Part shown: positions 7,778-15,762 of the stretch, piece after piece
Layout: each line of letters opens with the position of its first letter
How positions within the stretch are numbered: the stretch's first letter is position 1
Assembly: GCF_044904665.1 (NCBI RefSeq)
Contig: NZ_JADIKM010000003.1
Location: forward strand, 744,001-808,000
Source of the DNA: Dyella_A ginsengisoli
GTDB lineage: Bacteria; Pseudomonadota; Gammaproteobacteria; Xanthomonadales; Rhodanobacteraceae
Length of the DNA stretch: 64,000 bases
Direction of reading: 5' to 3'
Made by a program: the position numbers and the translations under genes
Notes under the pieces: generated by a model
What the model saw: only the letters and a program-made list of their open reading frames with translations
Database searches by the model: none
Told to the model about the DNA's origin: nothing

Positions 7778-8259
7778 GTCGCCACCTCCGCATCGGCGCC
7801 GAGCATGTAGCGCACCATCTGCTCAGCCTGATCTGCATCGAGCAGATTGGTTCCCACAGGCCACCAGGCCGGGTTGTCCGGTCGCGTGAAGCTCACGCCA
7901 GCATCTGGCCGGAATGCATCAGGCCGGCGCCAACTGAGGAAGCGATCCACCATCGTCTTGATACCGGCGATCGCAGGCGCATTCGGATCGCCCGAAAACG
8001 TCACAAGGCCGCCGCACACGTCCAGTACCATCATGGACATGTTGCCCACGTCGGCGGCGTACTCGCGAACGCCGGCCATGTCGCCATCCTTCACGGCCTT
8101 CTGCAGCTTGGCCACGTGGTAGTAGAGCTCCAGCATGGCCATGGAGGGCGTCATGCTGAGCCAGCCGGGGCGGTCGCCCTTGTCGGCGTTAGCGTGCAGT
8201 TCCTTGGCCATCAGGCGCGCGAAGGGCACCAGCACGTGGTCGTACTTGGCATCGATCAT
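7756..8259 (-). CDS. MazG-like phage protein
   Basis: A 167-residue, mainly helical protein. The segment EL-YY-HVAKLQKAV-DGD followed by EYAADVGNMSMMVLD resembles the metal-binding EExxE/ExxD helices of MazG-type nucleotide pyrophosphohydrolases, which hydrolyse NTPs to monophosphates. The acidic residues are only partly conserved, so activity is uncertain. The start ATG at 8259 overlaps the rdgC stop (TGATG), indicating coupled translation. Confidence 0.5.
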   Translation of the reverse strand: MIDAKYDHVLVPFARLMAKELHANADKGDRPGWLSMTPSMAMLELYYHVAKLQKAVKDGDMAGVREYAADVGNMSMMVLDVCGGLVTFSGDPNAPAIAGIKTMVDRFLSWRRPDAFRPDAGVSFTRPDNPAWWPVGTNLLDADQAEQMVRYMLGADAEVATCPAKSA

Positions 8260-9176
8260 CACGCATTCTCCGGCCGCGGCAGCACGAACCACTCGGCCAA
8301 GCGGCCCAGCAGGCGCTCCAGCTCCAGCGTCATCAGGGCGAGGCTGGCATCGGCCTCGGCGGTGGCGTCCGCGTGGCTGTCGTCCATCGCGTCCAGCACC
8401 ACGTCGAGGAACTTCAGCTTGCGCACCACCAGGTCTTCGCCGAGCACGAAACTGATGCGGTCGTCGAACACCAGGCCAAGCTGGAACACCTGCTTGCCAT
8501 TGCGAAGGTGCTCCTTGATCTCCTCGCTATCCATCTCCTGCCGGCGGGCGCGGATGATGGCGCCGGTGCTGCTGGCCGGATCGCGCAGCTCGCACTCGTC
8601 GCCCAGCTGCAGGCCAGCCGGCAGCGTGCCGTTGGCCAGCCAGTCGGTGAGTAGCACGCGCGGCCCCTCCTCCGGTGCCAGCGGTACCGCGGGGAAGCTG
8701 CCCAGCGCCTCGCGCAGCTGCGTGAGCGCGTTCTCGGCCGCCTTGCGGCTGGCGGTGTCCAGCACCAGCCACCCGCTGCGCGTGTCCACGTAGCCGGACA
8801 GGCGCGACTCCTGCACAAACGCGCGCGGCAGCAGCTCGTTGAACAGATCCTCCTTGATGCGCTTGCGCTCGCGGCCGCCGACCTTGCGGCCCTCCTCCTC
8901 GGTGATCTTCTGCACCTTGCGCTGCAGCTCACCGTTCACCACCGACGCCGGCAGCATCTTGTCCTGGCCGCCCACGGTGAACAGGGTGAAGAACGCCACG
9001 CTGTGGGTGAGCGGCGCCTCGTCGCCACGCTCCACCGGGGGAACAAACCCGCGCGTGAACATCTCCAGCCCGCCCACTGGGCGCAGCGTGTGATCGTGCA
9101 GCACTTGGTCAAGGCGGTGGAGGTCGTCGGCCACGGCCGGCGAGAAACGAAACAGGGTGAGATTGCGGAAGAACAT
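8259..9176 (-). CDS. rdgC: Recombination-associated protein RdgC
   Basis: RdgC is a ring-shaped DNA-binding protein that modulates RecA. This 305-residue copy matches the family in length and over its whole course: the start MFFRNLTLFRF, the GFVPP stretch, RKRIKEDLFNELLPRAF, and GWLVLDT. It is usually a chromosomal gene, but here it lies within a phage early operon between a small gene and the MazG-like gene. A role in phage recombination or in damping host RecA at induction is plausible. The ATG is followed by the typical N-terminal motif, so the start is firm. Confidence 0.93.
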   Translation of the reverse strand: MFFRNLTLFRFSPAVADDLHRLDQVLHDHTLRPVGGLEMFTRGFVPPVERGDEAPLTHSVAFFTLFTVGGQDKMLPASVVNGELQRKVQKITEEEGRKVGGRERKRIKEDLFNELLPRAFVQESRLSGYVDTRSGWLVLDTASRKAAENALTQLREALGSFPAVPLAPEEGPRVLLTDWLANGTLPAGLQLGDECELRDPASSTGAIIRARRQEMDSEEIKEHLRNGKQVFQLGLVFDDRISFVLGEDLVVRKLKFLDVVLDAMDDSHADATAEADASLALMTLELERLLGRLAEWFVLPRPENA

Positions 9177-9221
9177 GGGGTCGCTCCTTGAGTGAAGAGG
9201 CGCGCCATGCGGCGCGGCCAG

Positions 9222-9464
9222 TCAGTTGTGACGTTCGTGGGCGGGGATATCGGGCATGCCGGCATCCCACAAGGCGAGCAGATGACGGAGTTGCTCACGC
9301 GCGGTGGCGCGGTCGACGTTGCTCACGTAGCTCGCCACCTGGTCGGTGAACACGAGCAGCGTGAAACCCTGCAGCTCGCCGCTGGCTTCCTTGAGCTGCT
9401 GCTCAATGGACCGGGCAACGTCCTGCAGCGCGCGGCTTACCGCGTTGGTGGCGGCGTAGCTCAT
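9222..9464 (-). CDS. Small early protein, unrecognised (80 residues)
   Basis: A helical 80-residue protein (SRALQDVARSIEQQLKEA, then a hydrophobic LQGFTLLVFT and a second helix REQLRHLLALWDAGM). The ATG at 9464 overlaps the stop of the upstream gene (ATGA). It sits just upstream of rdgC with a 45-base gap. No family is recognised. Confidence 0.65.
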   Translation of the reverse strand: MSYAATNAVSRALQDVARSIEQQLKEASGELQGFTLLVFTDQVASYVSNVDRATAREQLRHLLALWDAGMPDIPAHERHN

Positions 9465-9637
9465 GCACCTACCCGGCACTGCTTGCGAAAGGCTGCACGA
9501 CGTTCCAGCGCCTTCTGCGCGCGGCGTTCGTGCCGGTTGCCTTGGGCCAGCATGTCCTGCTGTTCCGCCTGGCGGCGCTCCTCTTCGATGATCTTGGCCA
9601 GCTCGCGAGCGGCCTCGTACCAGCTTCGGCTTTCCAT
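9461..9637 (-). CDS. Small charged helical early protein (58 residues)
   Basis: A frame from ATG 9637 to TGA 9461 encodes a highly charged helix (ARELAKIIEEERRQAEQQ and a basic second half ERRAQKALERRAAFRKQ). Its stop overlaps the next start by four bases (ATGA), which supports it as a real gene. It may be a small DNA- or protein-binding factor; function unknown. Confidence 0.6.
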   Translation of the reverse strand: MESRSWYEAARELAKIIEEERRQAEQQDMLAQGNRHERRAQKALERRAAFRKQCRVGA

Positions 9638-9640
9638 AGC

Positions 9641-9883
9641 TCAGCCCCTCCGCAGATGCAGCTTGCGGCGGCGCTGGCGCGCGGCCTTGGTGTGCGTGCC
9701 GCCATGGCGAGGCGGCGTGTGGCCGGGCTTGCGGGCGCCGGTGCGGCCGCGGCCCTTGCCGCTTCGGCGTGAGCGCGGCGCGCCATCGGCGTGCGGAAGG
9801 TAGATCACCGGCGAGCGGAGCCATCCGCCGATGTTGGCGAAGCTGGCCACCAGGCCGAGCATCAATGCAGAACGTCGAAACAT
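9641..9883 (-). CDS. Small basic early protein with hydrophobic N-terminus
   Basis: An 80-residue protein with a possible short membrane segment (ALMLGLVASFANIGGWL) and a very basic tail rich in Arg, Lys and His. The ATG follows an AAGGAG ribosome site. It stands three bases upstream of the next small gene. No family is recognised; the tail would favour nucleic-acid or membrane contact. Confidence 0.55.
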   Translation of the reverse strand: MFRRSALMLGLVASFANIGGWLRSPVIYLPHADGAPRSRRSGKGRGRTGARKPGHTPPRHGGTHTKAARQRRRKLHLRRG

Positions 9884-9901
9884 GGGTCTCTCCTTGAGGG
9901 G

Positions 9902-10147
9902 TTAGGCGCGCCGGGCGGCGCGGCCGGTGAGCAGGCTGTATTGGGCCACGCGCACCACGTGGCGGCGGCGGTCGCGCACGGTCACCATCTGCATGCCGAT
10001 GCGGTAGCCGTGGTCGTTCTTGAGCTCGTGCATGCGTGCACTGACGCAGATCACGCCGCAGCGGCGGATGAGCTGCATGGTGGTGCGCGGTCCGTTCTGC
10101 AGCTCGGCCAGGATGGCTTCGTGCTGGGGGCTGAGGTGGTCGCGCAT
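9902..10147 (-). CDS. Small winged-helix-like protein
   Basis: An 81-residue protein whose layout (HEAILAELQNGPRTTMQLI, then SARMHELKNDHGYRIGM, then a VVRVAQYSL strand) resembles a winged helix-turn-helix as used by phage regulators. A GGAGG site precedes the ATG at 10147. Likely a small DNA-binding protein of the early operon. Confidence 0.6.
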   Translation of the reverse strand: MRDHLSPQHEAILAELQNGPRTTMQLIRRCGVICVSARMHELKNDHGYRIGMQMVTVRDRRRHVVRVAQYSLLTGRAARRA

Positions 10148-10149
10148 GC

Positions 10150-10389
10150 TCAGTCCTCCCACGCAATGCAGCCGGGCGTGCGGCACGCGCCCTTGCTGTG
10201 CTTGACGGAGCCGTCGCGCTTGTAGGTCACCTCCACCTCGCAGCGCCCCCTGCATGCGCTGCAGCGGAAAGAGCCATGGGCCGCACCCAGACGCTGGGCC
10301 GCCTTCAGCACGGTGGCGCGCGCCTGCTTGCCGGCGGCGGTGTCGATCATCTGCATCACGGCGCGTGGCGCCTCAGCGATGGCGTTCAT
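10150..10389 (-). CDS. Small zinc-finger-like early protein
   Basis: A 79-residue protein with an N-terminal helix and four cysteines in the second half (FRCSACRGRC, then GACRTPGC) that could form a zinc site. It ends two bases before the winged-helix gene and overlaps the upstream gene by 17 bases. Function unknown. Confidence 0.6.
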   Translation of the reverse strand: MNAIAEAPRAVMQMIDTAAGKQARATVLKAAQRLGAAHGSFRCSACRGRCEVEVTYKRDGSVKHSKGACRTPGCIAWED

Positions 10390-10612
10390 CGGCGTGCTCC
10401 TTGACGTTGGCGAGGGCCAGCAGCGTGGCGTCGGCGAGGTGCACGGCGCGGCGGGCAATGCGCTCGGGGCTGGTATCGCTCCAGCGGTCGCCCGCCGCCG
10501 CGCACAGGCCCTGAAGGGCGGCCTTCGTGAGATCCATGCGATCGGTGGCGCGCTGGCGGATCGCACTCTCGGCCGCCTGCTGGTGCTTCGGGTTGATGGA
10601 TACCGCGCTCAT
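10373..10612 (-). CDS. Small helical early protein (79 residues)
   Basis: A 79-residue helical protein (NPKHQQAAESAIRQRATDRM, then ERIARRAVHLADATLLALA). The ATG at 10612 overlaps the upstream stop (ATGA). No family recognised. The tight overlaps on both sides are the main support. Confidence 0.6.
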   Translation of the reverse strand: MSAVSINPKHQQAAESAIRQRATDRMDLTKAALQGLCAAAGDRWSDTSPERIARRAVHLADATLLALANVKEHADERHR

Positions 10613-10899
10613 CGCGGCGACCTCACACGCAGCGGGCGCACGTTGGTGCTCCGCATGGCGGGAAGCGGCAGCGGCAGCGTGGCGCCAAGCTCGCCCCAGG
10701 CCTTTTCTGCCTCGCCCAGCGTGGCGTGCCAGCCAGTGCGTCGACCGCAGGCGGTTTCCAGCTGGTGGCGATCGCCGAAGCTGCTGAACACGGCCTCCCG
10801 GCTGGTGCGGCCGCTGGCCTGAATGTGCCGCGGCTCTTTCTTGCAGCACGCGCAGGCGCTGAAGGTGCCCGGCGGGTGCGTGATCTGTCGCTGCATCAT
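10609..10899 (-). CDS. Small cysteine-containing early protein (96 residues)
   Basis: A 96-residue protein with CACCKKEPRHI near the start and a Trp-containing helix (GEAEKAWGEL) later. It overlaps both neighbours by four bases. Two possible adjacent ATGs (10899, 10896). Function unknown. Confidence 0.55.
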   Translation of the reverse strand: MMQRQITHPPGTFSACACCKKEPRHIQASGRTSREAVFSSFGDRHQLETACGRRTGWHATLGEAEKAWGELGATLPLPLPAMRSTNVRPLRVRSPR

Positions 10900-11096
10900 G
10901 CGGTGGGTGCTCCCCTGGCATTGCGGGCATCGCGCAGCCACCGGTGGGCGGTGCTTCGGTGCACGTTGAAAATGGAGGCGACGTGGTCGGCGCTGGGTTC
11001 GTGGCGCTGCTGCTGGATCCAGAACCCGAAGCGCAGAATCAGCTCGTTGTGGGTGGCGACGCCGGGCACCCGATCCCCCGGCGGCGGGCCGCTCAC
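10896..11096 (-). CDS. Small helix-turn-helix protein
   Basis: A 66-residue protein with a clear helix-turn-helix in its second half (ADHVASIFNVHRSTAHRWLR). It starts at GTG 11096 and is coupled by overlap to both neighbours. Likely a small DNA-binding regulator or replication accessory factor. Confidence 0.6.
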   Translation of the reverse strand: MSGPPPGDRVPGVATHNELILRFGFWIQQQRHEPSADHVASIFNVHRSTAHRWLRDARNARGAPTA

Positions 11097-11503
11097 AGGC
11101 CCACCTCGGCTGCCGCCTGTGCAGAAAAATCCACCAGCGCCCGCCCGGTGGACGACAGCCGATAACAGCGGTCGTCCGCCTCACACACGCACGCTTCGCA
11201 GCAGCCCTGCGGCGGGCATACGAACGGCTCGATCAGCGCGCATTCCAGCGCCAGCTCCTGCAGCGTGCCGCCGTCCACGTCGCCCACCATGTCCGGCAGG
11301 CCATCGGGGCGGTGGGCGCGCAACACCCGGCCGGCAAACTGCGCGATGCCCTCGCTGTACGGCAGGCGCAGCGCCTCGGCAAGTTGCTGCAGCAGGGCCG
11401 TGGCCTTGTCGTGTGACAGGCGCTGGTAGGCACCGCCCACGAACACGTTGATATTGCCGTTGGGCTCGCGCGATACCTGTGGTTTCATCGGGTAGGCGCT
11501 CAT
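11093..11503 (-). CDS. Early phage protein with cysteine cluster (136 residues)
   Basis: The N-terminal 90 residues look like a small globular domain (NINVFVGGAYQRL, then ALLQQLAEALRLPY). A cysteine cluster CPPQGCCEACVCEADDRC follows, which may bind metal. The start at ATG 11503 overlaps the upstream stop by four bases. No known family is recognised. Confidence 0.6.
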   Translation of the reverse strand: MSAYPMKPQVSREPNGNINVFVGGAYQRLSHDKATALLQQLAEALRLPYSEGIAQFAGRVLRAHRPDGLPDMVGDVDGGTLQELALECALIEPFVCPPQGCCEACVCEADDRCYRLSSTGRALVDFSAQAAAEVGL

Positions 11504-11769
11504 GCGGCACCGCCGATGCCGGCGAGCGCGGCGACTGCGGCAAGTGCATGCCTGTTGCACATCGCCGCATGACCATTATCCCCTCGCCGGCGCGCTTGCT
11601 TAGCTGCCTCGCGCAGCGCGTCTGCGCAACCGCGCTGAGCATCGATCAGCTTGGCCACGGCCGCGCCGGCTTCTCGCATGTCGCCAGCGAGCGTCGGGTT
11701 GCAATCCATGTCGAGCACTTGGGCTGCCATGCCCATCACCGCCCGCACATCCACCTTCGGCGCGCTCAT
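11500..11769 (-). CDS. Small early protein, unrecognised (89 residues)
   Basis: An alanine-rich helical 89-residue protein (GDMREAGAAVAKLIDAQRG and REAAKQARRRGDNG) with three cysteines. It overlaps the upstream recombinase gene and the downstream gene by four bases each. Function unknown. Confidence 0.6.
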   Translation of the reverse strand: MSAPKVDVRAVMGMAAQVLDMDCNPTLAGDMREAGAAVAKLIDAQRGCADALREAAKQARRRGDNGHAAMCNRHALAAVAALAGIGGAA

Positions 11770-12740
11770 GCCACACCTCCCCGCACCAGCACGCCGTCCA
11801 GGTCTGCCTGCTCGCGCAGTACGTGGCGCACCACGGCATCGGCCTGGGCGCCGTAGATGTTGGCGGTGGTGGATTTCTTGGCGTGGCGGGCCAGCTTCTG
11901 GCCGGCTTCCAGCCCCAGCTTTTCCACCACATCGCCCACGCGGCGGTGGCGCAGCAGGTGAAAGTGCAGGCCGGGCATCTGGTAGCGATCGCCGATGGCG
12001 CGGATGCGGTTGTGCGCCTGCTGCCGGGTGATGCGCCGGCCCTGCTGGCTCACGAACAGCGCCGGCTCGCCCTCGTGTGCCATGGTGTGGCGCACGCGCA
12101 TCCAGTCCTGCAGCCAGGTGGCCGTGCGCTGGTTGATGGGCACGCAGGCGGGCTTGCCACCCTTCCCCACCGTGTTCACCGTGAGGCGTGCCATGTCCAC
12201 GCCAAAGCGCGGCGGGCGGCCCGGCTCGGCCAGGTCGAGGCCGGTCACGTCGCTCACGCGCAGGGCGCCATCCAGTGCCAGGCGCAGCATGGCGCGGTCG
12301 CGCAGGTCAGCAGCGTTGGTGGTGGGCAGCTGCTCCAGCATCTGCACCAGCGGGCCCATCTCCGGGGCGATCACCGGCTGCGCGGTAAAGCTGACGCCGC
12401 AATCCTGCGTGGGGTCGTGGCGCAGCCATCCTTCGCGCATGGCGTGCGCCACCAGCTGGCGCAGCACCACCAGCTTGCGGGCCTGCGTGCGGCGCGACAG
12501 TCCGCGGTGGCCGAGGCGATCGAGCCAGCGCTCCACCAGCCGCGCACCCACCAGCCCCACCAGATCGATGCCCTGCGTGTCGGCAAACTCTGCGAAGTCG
12601 CCCAGGTCGCCGCCGTACGCCACCAGCGTGTTGAGCGCCGCGCCGCGCAGGCGCTTGCGCTGCAGGTAGTGGTCAATGGCCTGCTGCAGCGTCACCGGCG
12701 GCACGCTGTGGCCGGCGAGGTTGAAGACGTTGGAGGTCAT
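11766..12740 (-). CDS. Second tyrosine recombinase (324 residues)
   Basis: All catalytic residues are present: R161 (DGALRVSD), K193 (VGKGGK), H261-R264 (HLLR), H286 (LARHAKKS) and Y296 (NIYG). It has an N-terminal core-binding domain and no arm-binding domain. It lies in the middle of the early operon, 6 kb from attL, coupled by ATGA overlaps on both sides. That place suggests a role in phage DNA processing, for example dimer resolution, rather than integration, but it could be the true integrase. It differs clearly from the recombinase beside attL. Confidence 0.88.
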   Translation of the reverse strand: MTSNVFNLAGHSVPPVTLQQAIDHYLQRKRLRGAALNTLVAYGGDLGDFAEFADTQGIDLVGLVGARLVERWLDRLGHRGLSRRTQARKLVVLRQLVAHAMREGWLRHDPTQDCGVSFTAQPVIAPEMGPLVQMLEQLPTTNAADLRDRAMLRLALDGALRVSDVTGLDLAEPGRPPRFGVDMARLTVNTVGKGGKPACVPINQRTATWLQDWMRVRHTMAHEGEPALFVSQQGRRITRQQAHNRIRAIGDRYQMPGLHFHLLRHRRVGDVVEKLGLEAGQKLARHAKKSTTANIYGAQADAVVRHVLREQADLDGVLVRGGVA

Positions 12741-13270
12741 ACGGCACCGCCTTTCGCCGCATCAAACTCGCTGCCGGTGATTTCCACGGCGCGTGGGTCG
12801 AGCTTGGCGGAGGTGGCGACGTAGATCACGTCGCCTCGGCGGAAGCGCTGGATCCCGCTGAAAAGCAGCGCGCCCCAGTCCGTTCCGAACGCGGACCACA
12901 ACTTGTCGCTTCTCACACGCCCGCTTTCAACGCTTGGCACGGTTGCATGCCATGCCTTATTGAGCGCGCTCAGTTCCCTGTTCGCTTGAGCGCGGTCACC
13001 CTTGAAACCCTTGGGCAGCGCGCTACGTGGCCGCTGCACGAGGCCGTCGCGTTCAGCTGCGATCGTCCAAAGCGGCGAGGCGTTGGCCGGGGTAAAGCGA
13101 AGGCCATGGAAACGCAGACCATGAATGGATGAGGCAAAAATGGGCTTCGCGCCGGGGTATTGCTCGGCGAAAGCCTTGCCGATGGCTTCAAGCGCATGGC
13201 AGTCGCGCTCATAGGCATCCCACGCGGCGATGGCCTCCGGGTAATCCAGCTGGTAGTAACGCGCGCTCAT
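12737..13270 (-). CDS. Early phage protein, unrecognised (177 residues)
   Basis: A 177-residue globular protein starting MSARYYQLDYPEAI. It contains IFASSIHGLRFHGLRF and a GDVIYVATSAKLDP strand region. It has no membrane segment. The ATG at 13270 overlaps the upstream repressor-like gene (ATGA), and its stop overlaps the recombinase start. No function is assigned. Confidence 0.65.
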   Translation of the reverse strand: MSARYYQLDYPEAIAAWDAYERDCHALEAIGKAFAEQYPGAKPIFASSIHGLRFHGLRFTPANASPLWTIAAERDGLVQRPRSALPKGFKGDRAQANRELSALNKAWHATVPSVESGRVRSDKLWSAFGTDWGALLFSGIQRFRRGDVIYVATSAKLDPRAVEITGSEFDAAKGGAV

Positions 13271-13548
13271 CGCCCACCCCCTTCCCACACCGGGGCGAAC
13301 TTCTCGCCGGCGATCGCGCCGGCCATCAGCCACAGCGGTTCCACGTCGAGCGCGCGGGCAAGGCGGTGGATGTCCTCGCGCGCCGGTGAGGCGCCGCCGC
13401 CGTCCTCGTACTTCTGCACGCGGCGCGGCAGCAGGCTGGCCTTGGCGCCCAGGGCATCGACGGTGAGGCCGCTGTGCTGGCGCGCGCGGCGCAGGCGCTG
13501 GGCGAAGGTGTCGGCGTTGGCGGTGTGTCGCATGTCCAGGGCGCGCAT
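13267..13548 (-). CDS. XRE-family helix-turn-helix regulator
   Basis: A 93-residue DNA-binding protein with an XRE/Cro-type helix-turn-helix: RLRRARQHSGLTVDALGAKA, then LLPRRVQKYEDGG and IHRLARALDV. It lies inside the early operon, away from the cI/cro switch, so it may be a secondary regulator. ATG 13548 overlaps the previous stop by one base (TAATG). Confidence 0.8.
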   Translation of the reverse strand: MRALDMRHTANADTFAQRLRRARQHSGLTVDALGAKASLLPRRVQKYEDGGGASPAREDIHRLARALDVEPLWLMAGAIAGEKFAPVWEGGGR

Positions 13549-13922
13549 TACTTCGCCCTCCCCGATGCCTTGCGCACCGTGTCCAGGTCGATCAATGCCC
13601 CCCCCACGCGCAGTTTCCAGCCGGGCAGCTCGAGCGTCTTGAGCGTGCCGGGGTACTCGCGGTACGCAGCGACGGCGGCGGTGAGCGGCCCCTTGGGTGT
13701 GAGCACGTCGCATACGCGCAGCGGCTGGCTGCCATCGCGCTCCAGGGTGATGGCGTACACCGCCATGTTGGCCGCGGCGTCCAAGTAGCGCCGCAGCGTG
13801 CTGCGCGACACGCCGAACTCCTCGGCCGCCGCGCGCTGCGTCTTCTTGGCGGCCACGGCATCAGCGGCGGCCTTGCAGCGCGCCGGGGTGCCCGGCCCTA
13901 CGTAAAGCGGCGCGGCGATCAC
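13548..13922 (-). CDS. Helix-turn-helix protein (124 residues)
   Basis: The N-terminal half has a resolvase-like helix-turn-helix (KTQRAAAEEFGVSRSTLRRY). The second half is a small beta-rich domain (AVYAITLERDG and LELPGWKLRVGGA). It starts at GTG 13922, overlapping the clamp-like gene stop (GTGA). A regulator or replication accessory role is plausible. Confidence 0.65.
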   Translation of the reverse strand: MIAAPLYVGPGTPARCKAAADAVAAKKTQRAAAEEFGVSRSTLRRYLDAAANMAVYAITLERDGSQPLRVCDVLTPKGPLTAAVAAYREYPGTLKTLELPGWKLRVGGALIDLDTVRKASGRAK

Positions 13923-14581
13923 GCCGCAGCCCTCGGCTGCACCAGGCTGTCGGGCAGCATGGCGTCCACGCCGGAGTCGGGGGCGAATTGCCCGCGGGTC
14001 GGCATGATCAGCCCGAACGCCTTGCCGCCGTTGGCAGTGCCGCCATCCATGATGAACATCACGGAAGACTTCATGTCCGGCGCGCCCTCTTTGTCGCGCC
14101 TGCTGAAGAAGCGGACGTAACCGGGGATGCTCAGCGCCTGCATCAGGTAGCCGGTGTTCACCGGCGCAACCAGGCCTTCGTGCCAGTCGGCGGGCACGCC
14201 CACCAGGTGGTCGATCACCGGGAACTTGCCATCGATCACGCCGTTGCACGGCTCGATGTACAGCACGGCGCCGCTCTGGTCGGTGATGTGCACCGCCTTG
14301 TCGCTGTACACCTTGATGCGGTTGGATCCGCGCAGCAGCGTGCGGCCGCGCTTGCCGATGCTCACGATCAGCTCGGCCTGCACCACGGCGCTCTTGTCTT
14401 CCTCGCAGTACAGCAGGTGGCCGTTGGTGCCTTCCATGCGAACTGCCTGTTGCTTGGTGCGGCCGGGCACCAGGTGCACGCCGTTGAGGTAGTAGCGCAC
14501 GTCCTGATCGGCGGCAAAGCCGTGGACGCGGCGGAACACTTCGGCCGACACATCGGCCAGGAGGGTGGTGGTGATGCTCAT
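13919..14581 (-). CDS. Sliding-clamp-like protein (DnaN-like, two domains)
   Basis: This 220-residue protein resembles the second and third domains of the DNA polymerase III beta clamp. Seen are RYYLNGVHLVPG followed by EGTNGHLL (compare the clamp pattern YLNG...TDGHRL), SNRIKVYSD, NGVIDGKFPVID (compare LIDGRFPDY) and a C-terminal GLIMPTRG (compare the MPMR end). The first clamp domain is missing, so the protein is about 60 percent of the usual length. It may be a phage clamp that assembles differently from the host dimer, or a decoy. It is followed by a coupled helix-turn-helix gene. Confidence 0.6.
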   Translation of the reverse strand: MSITTTLLADVSAEVFRRVHGFAADQDVRYYLNGVHLVPGRTKQQAVRMEGTNGHLLYCEEDKSAVVQAELIVSIGKRGRTLLRGSNRIKVYSDKAVHITDQSGAVLYIEPCNGVIDGKFPVIDHLVGVPADWHEGLVAPVNTGYLMQALSIPGYVRFFSRRDKEGAPDMKSSVMFIMDGGTANGGKAFGLIMPTRGQFAPDSGVDAMLPDSLVQPRAAA

Positions 14582-14751
14582 GACAGCGCCCTCCCCTTTT
14601 GCTGCTGCACAAACACCAGCAGCGGGTAACCGGGGCGGCGTGTGCGGATGGCGCGGGCCATGCGCAGCGGCATCGTGGGATACCAGCGCAGCAGCGCGGC
14701 CTCAGCCGCGGCCATCTGGCGCGGGGGTAATGCCTGGGGTACAGTGCTCAT
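14578..14751 (-). CDS. Small early protein (57 residues), coupled to the clamp-like gene
   Basis: A frame from ATG 14751 to a TGA that overlaps the clamp start by four bases (ATGA). It encodes a basic helical peptide (ALLRWYPTMPLRMARAIRTR) with a hydrophobic YPLLVFV stretch near the end. No family known. The coupling makes a real gene likely. Confidence 0.6.
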   Translation of the reverse strand: MSTVPQALPPRQMAAAEAALLRWYPTMPLRMARAIRTRRPGYPLLVFVQQQKGRALS

Positions 14752-14785
14752 GTCTTCCGTTCCTCACAGTGCGGTGGGACAAACC

Positions 14786-14815
14786 GAACGCCTGGGGTTG
14801 CCGCCCCGGGCGTTC
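14786..14815. terminator. Hairpin in the gap between early genes
   Basis: GAACGCC-T-GGGG and CCCC-G-GGCGTTC form a stem of 7 plus 4 pairs with one mismatch. T-rich sequence follows on the plus side (TTCGTTTC). It divides the 176-base gap 14752-14927, in which no gene is seen; it may partly end the transcript coming from the cro side. Confidence 0.5.
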
Positions 14816-14927
14816 TTCGTTTCAGCGTCAGGCGCTGCGCCGATGGCCCGGCCGCGGCACGGCTTGCCGGGGTGGGAGGGGGAGCGCACCACGCGCGCGC
14901 CCAGGCCATCGGCGGAGCACCCGCCTC

Positions 14928-15497
14928 TCATCGCTTGCTGCCCAGCGAGCCACCGCTCGCCAGCACGTGCTGGCGAATGCCGTCGCACAGCGTCTCGATG
15001 CGCGCCGACAGCGCTTGCAGTTCGCGCAGCGCGATGGGCGCGTAGGCGGCGTCGCGCTCGTCCAGCAGGCCGTCGTCCAGCATGGGCGACAGGCCATCCA
15101 GCGCCTTGCCCATGTCGCGGATGAAGTCGCCCACCTGGTGCTGCTGCCCCGCGGCGTGCGCGGCCGGCTGCTCGGCGGCGAGCAGGCCCACGCGTGCGGC
15201 GAGGTCGGTCAGCAGGTGGTGGCGGAACGGCTGCGGCAGCGCCAGCACCAGCGCCTCTTCCAGATCCACCGCCATGCGCACGCGGCCATCGAGCATGCGC
15301 TTGACCGTCTGGCGGTTCGCCTCGCTGTCGGCGTAGGCGTCGCTGCTGCTGGCAAAGCCCACGGTGCGCGCATGCAGCGGCGTGCGCTCCATGTAGAGGT
15401 CGGCCACGGCCTGCGCGTAGGTGCGCTCGGTGAGCGCGCAGCGGCTGAGCGCCAGCATCACGTGCTCGGCAATGATCTGGCTGCGGCTCTCACGCAT
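14928..15497 (-). CDS. Putative phage regulatory protein (CII/CP76-like)
   Basis: A 189-residue helical protein. The part DLEEALVLALPQPFRHHLLTD followed by LAARVGLL resembles phage regulatory proteins of the CP76/CII type, which often carry an L-P-xx-R-xxLLxxLA pattern. It lies early in the operon driven by the cro-side promoter, where CII-type genes sit. ATG 15497 is used; an in-frame GTG at 15506 exists. The match is by pattern only. Confidence 0.5.
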   Translation of the reverse strand: MRESRSQIIAEHVMLALSRCALTERTYAQAVADLYMERTPLHARTVGFASSSDAYADSEANRQTVKRMLDGRVRMAVDLEEALVLALPQPFRHHLLTDLAARVGLLAAEQPAAHAAGQQHQVGDFIRDMGKALDGLSPMLDDGLLDERDAAYAPIALRELQALSARIETLCDGIRQHVLASGGSLGSKR

Positions 15498-15762
15498 GGA
15501 TCGCACCCCGCGCGATGCGCTCCAGATCCGCTGCCTCGTAGGCGTCGCCGGTCACATCGGGATAGCCGCCGCCGATGAACCGGGAGCGCTCGGCAATCAT
15601 CGCGTCGAGCAGCTGGTTGAGTTCGCCCAGCGAGTGCACGCCATCGTTCACCGCGCGCTGGCGCAGTTCGCGAAGCGTCAGCACCTCGTGCGCGGCGATG
15701 TGCGCCATCTGCGCAAACACCTTGCCAGCTGCGCTGGCCGGCTGTGTGGCTGCCTCATACAT
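15490..15762 (-). CDS. Small early protein, unrecognised (90 residues)
   Basis: A 90-residue helical protein (AAGKVFAQMAHIAAHEVLTL, then LGELNQLLDAMIAERSRF). It starts at ATG 15762, within the end of the serine recombinase gene, and ends inside the next gene start. Function unknown. Confidence 0.6.
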   Translation of the reverse strand: MYEAATQPASAAGKVFAQMAHIAAHEVLTLRELRQRAVNDGVHSLGELNQLLDAMIAERSRFIGGGYPDVTGDAYEAADLERIARGAIHA

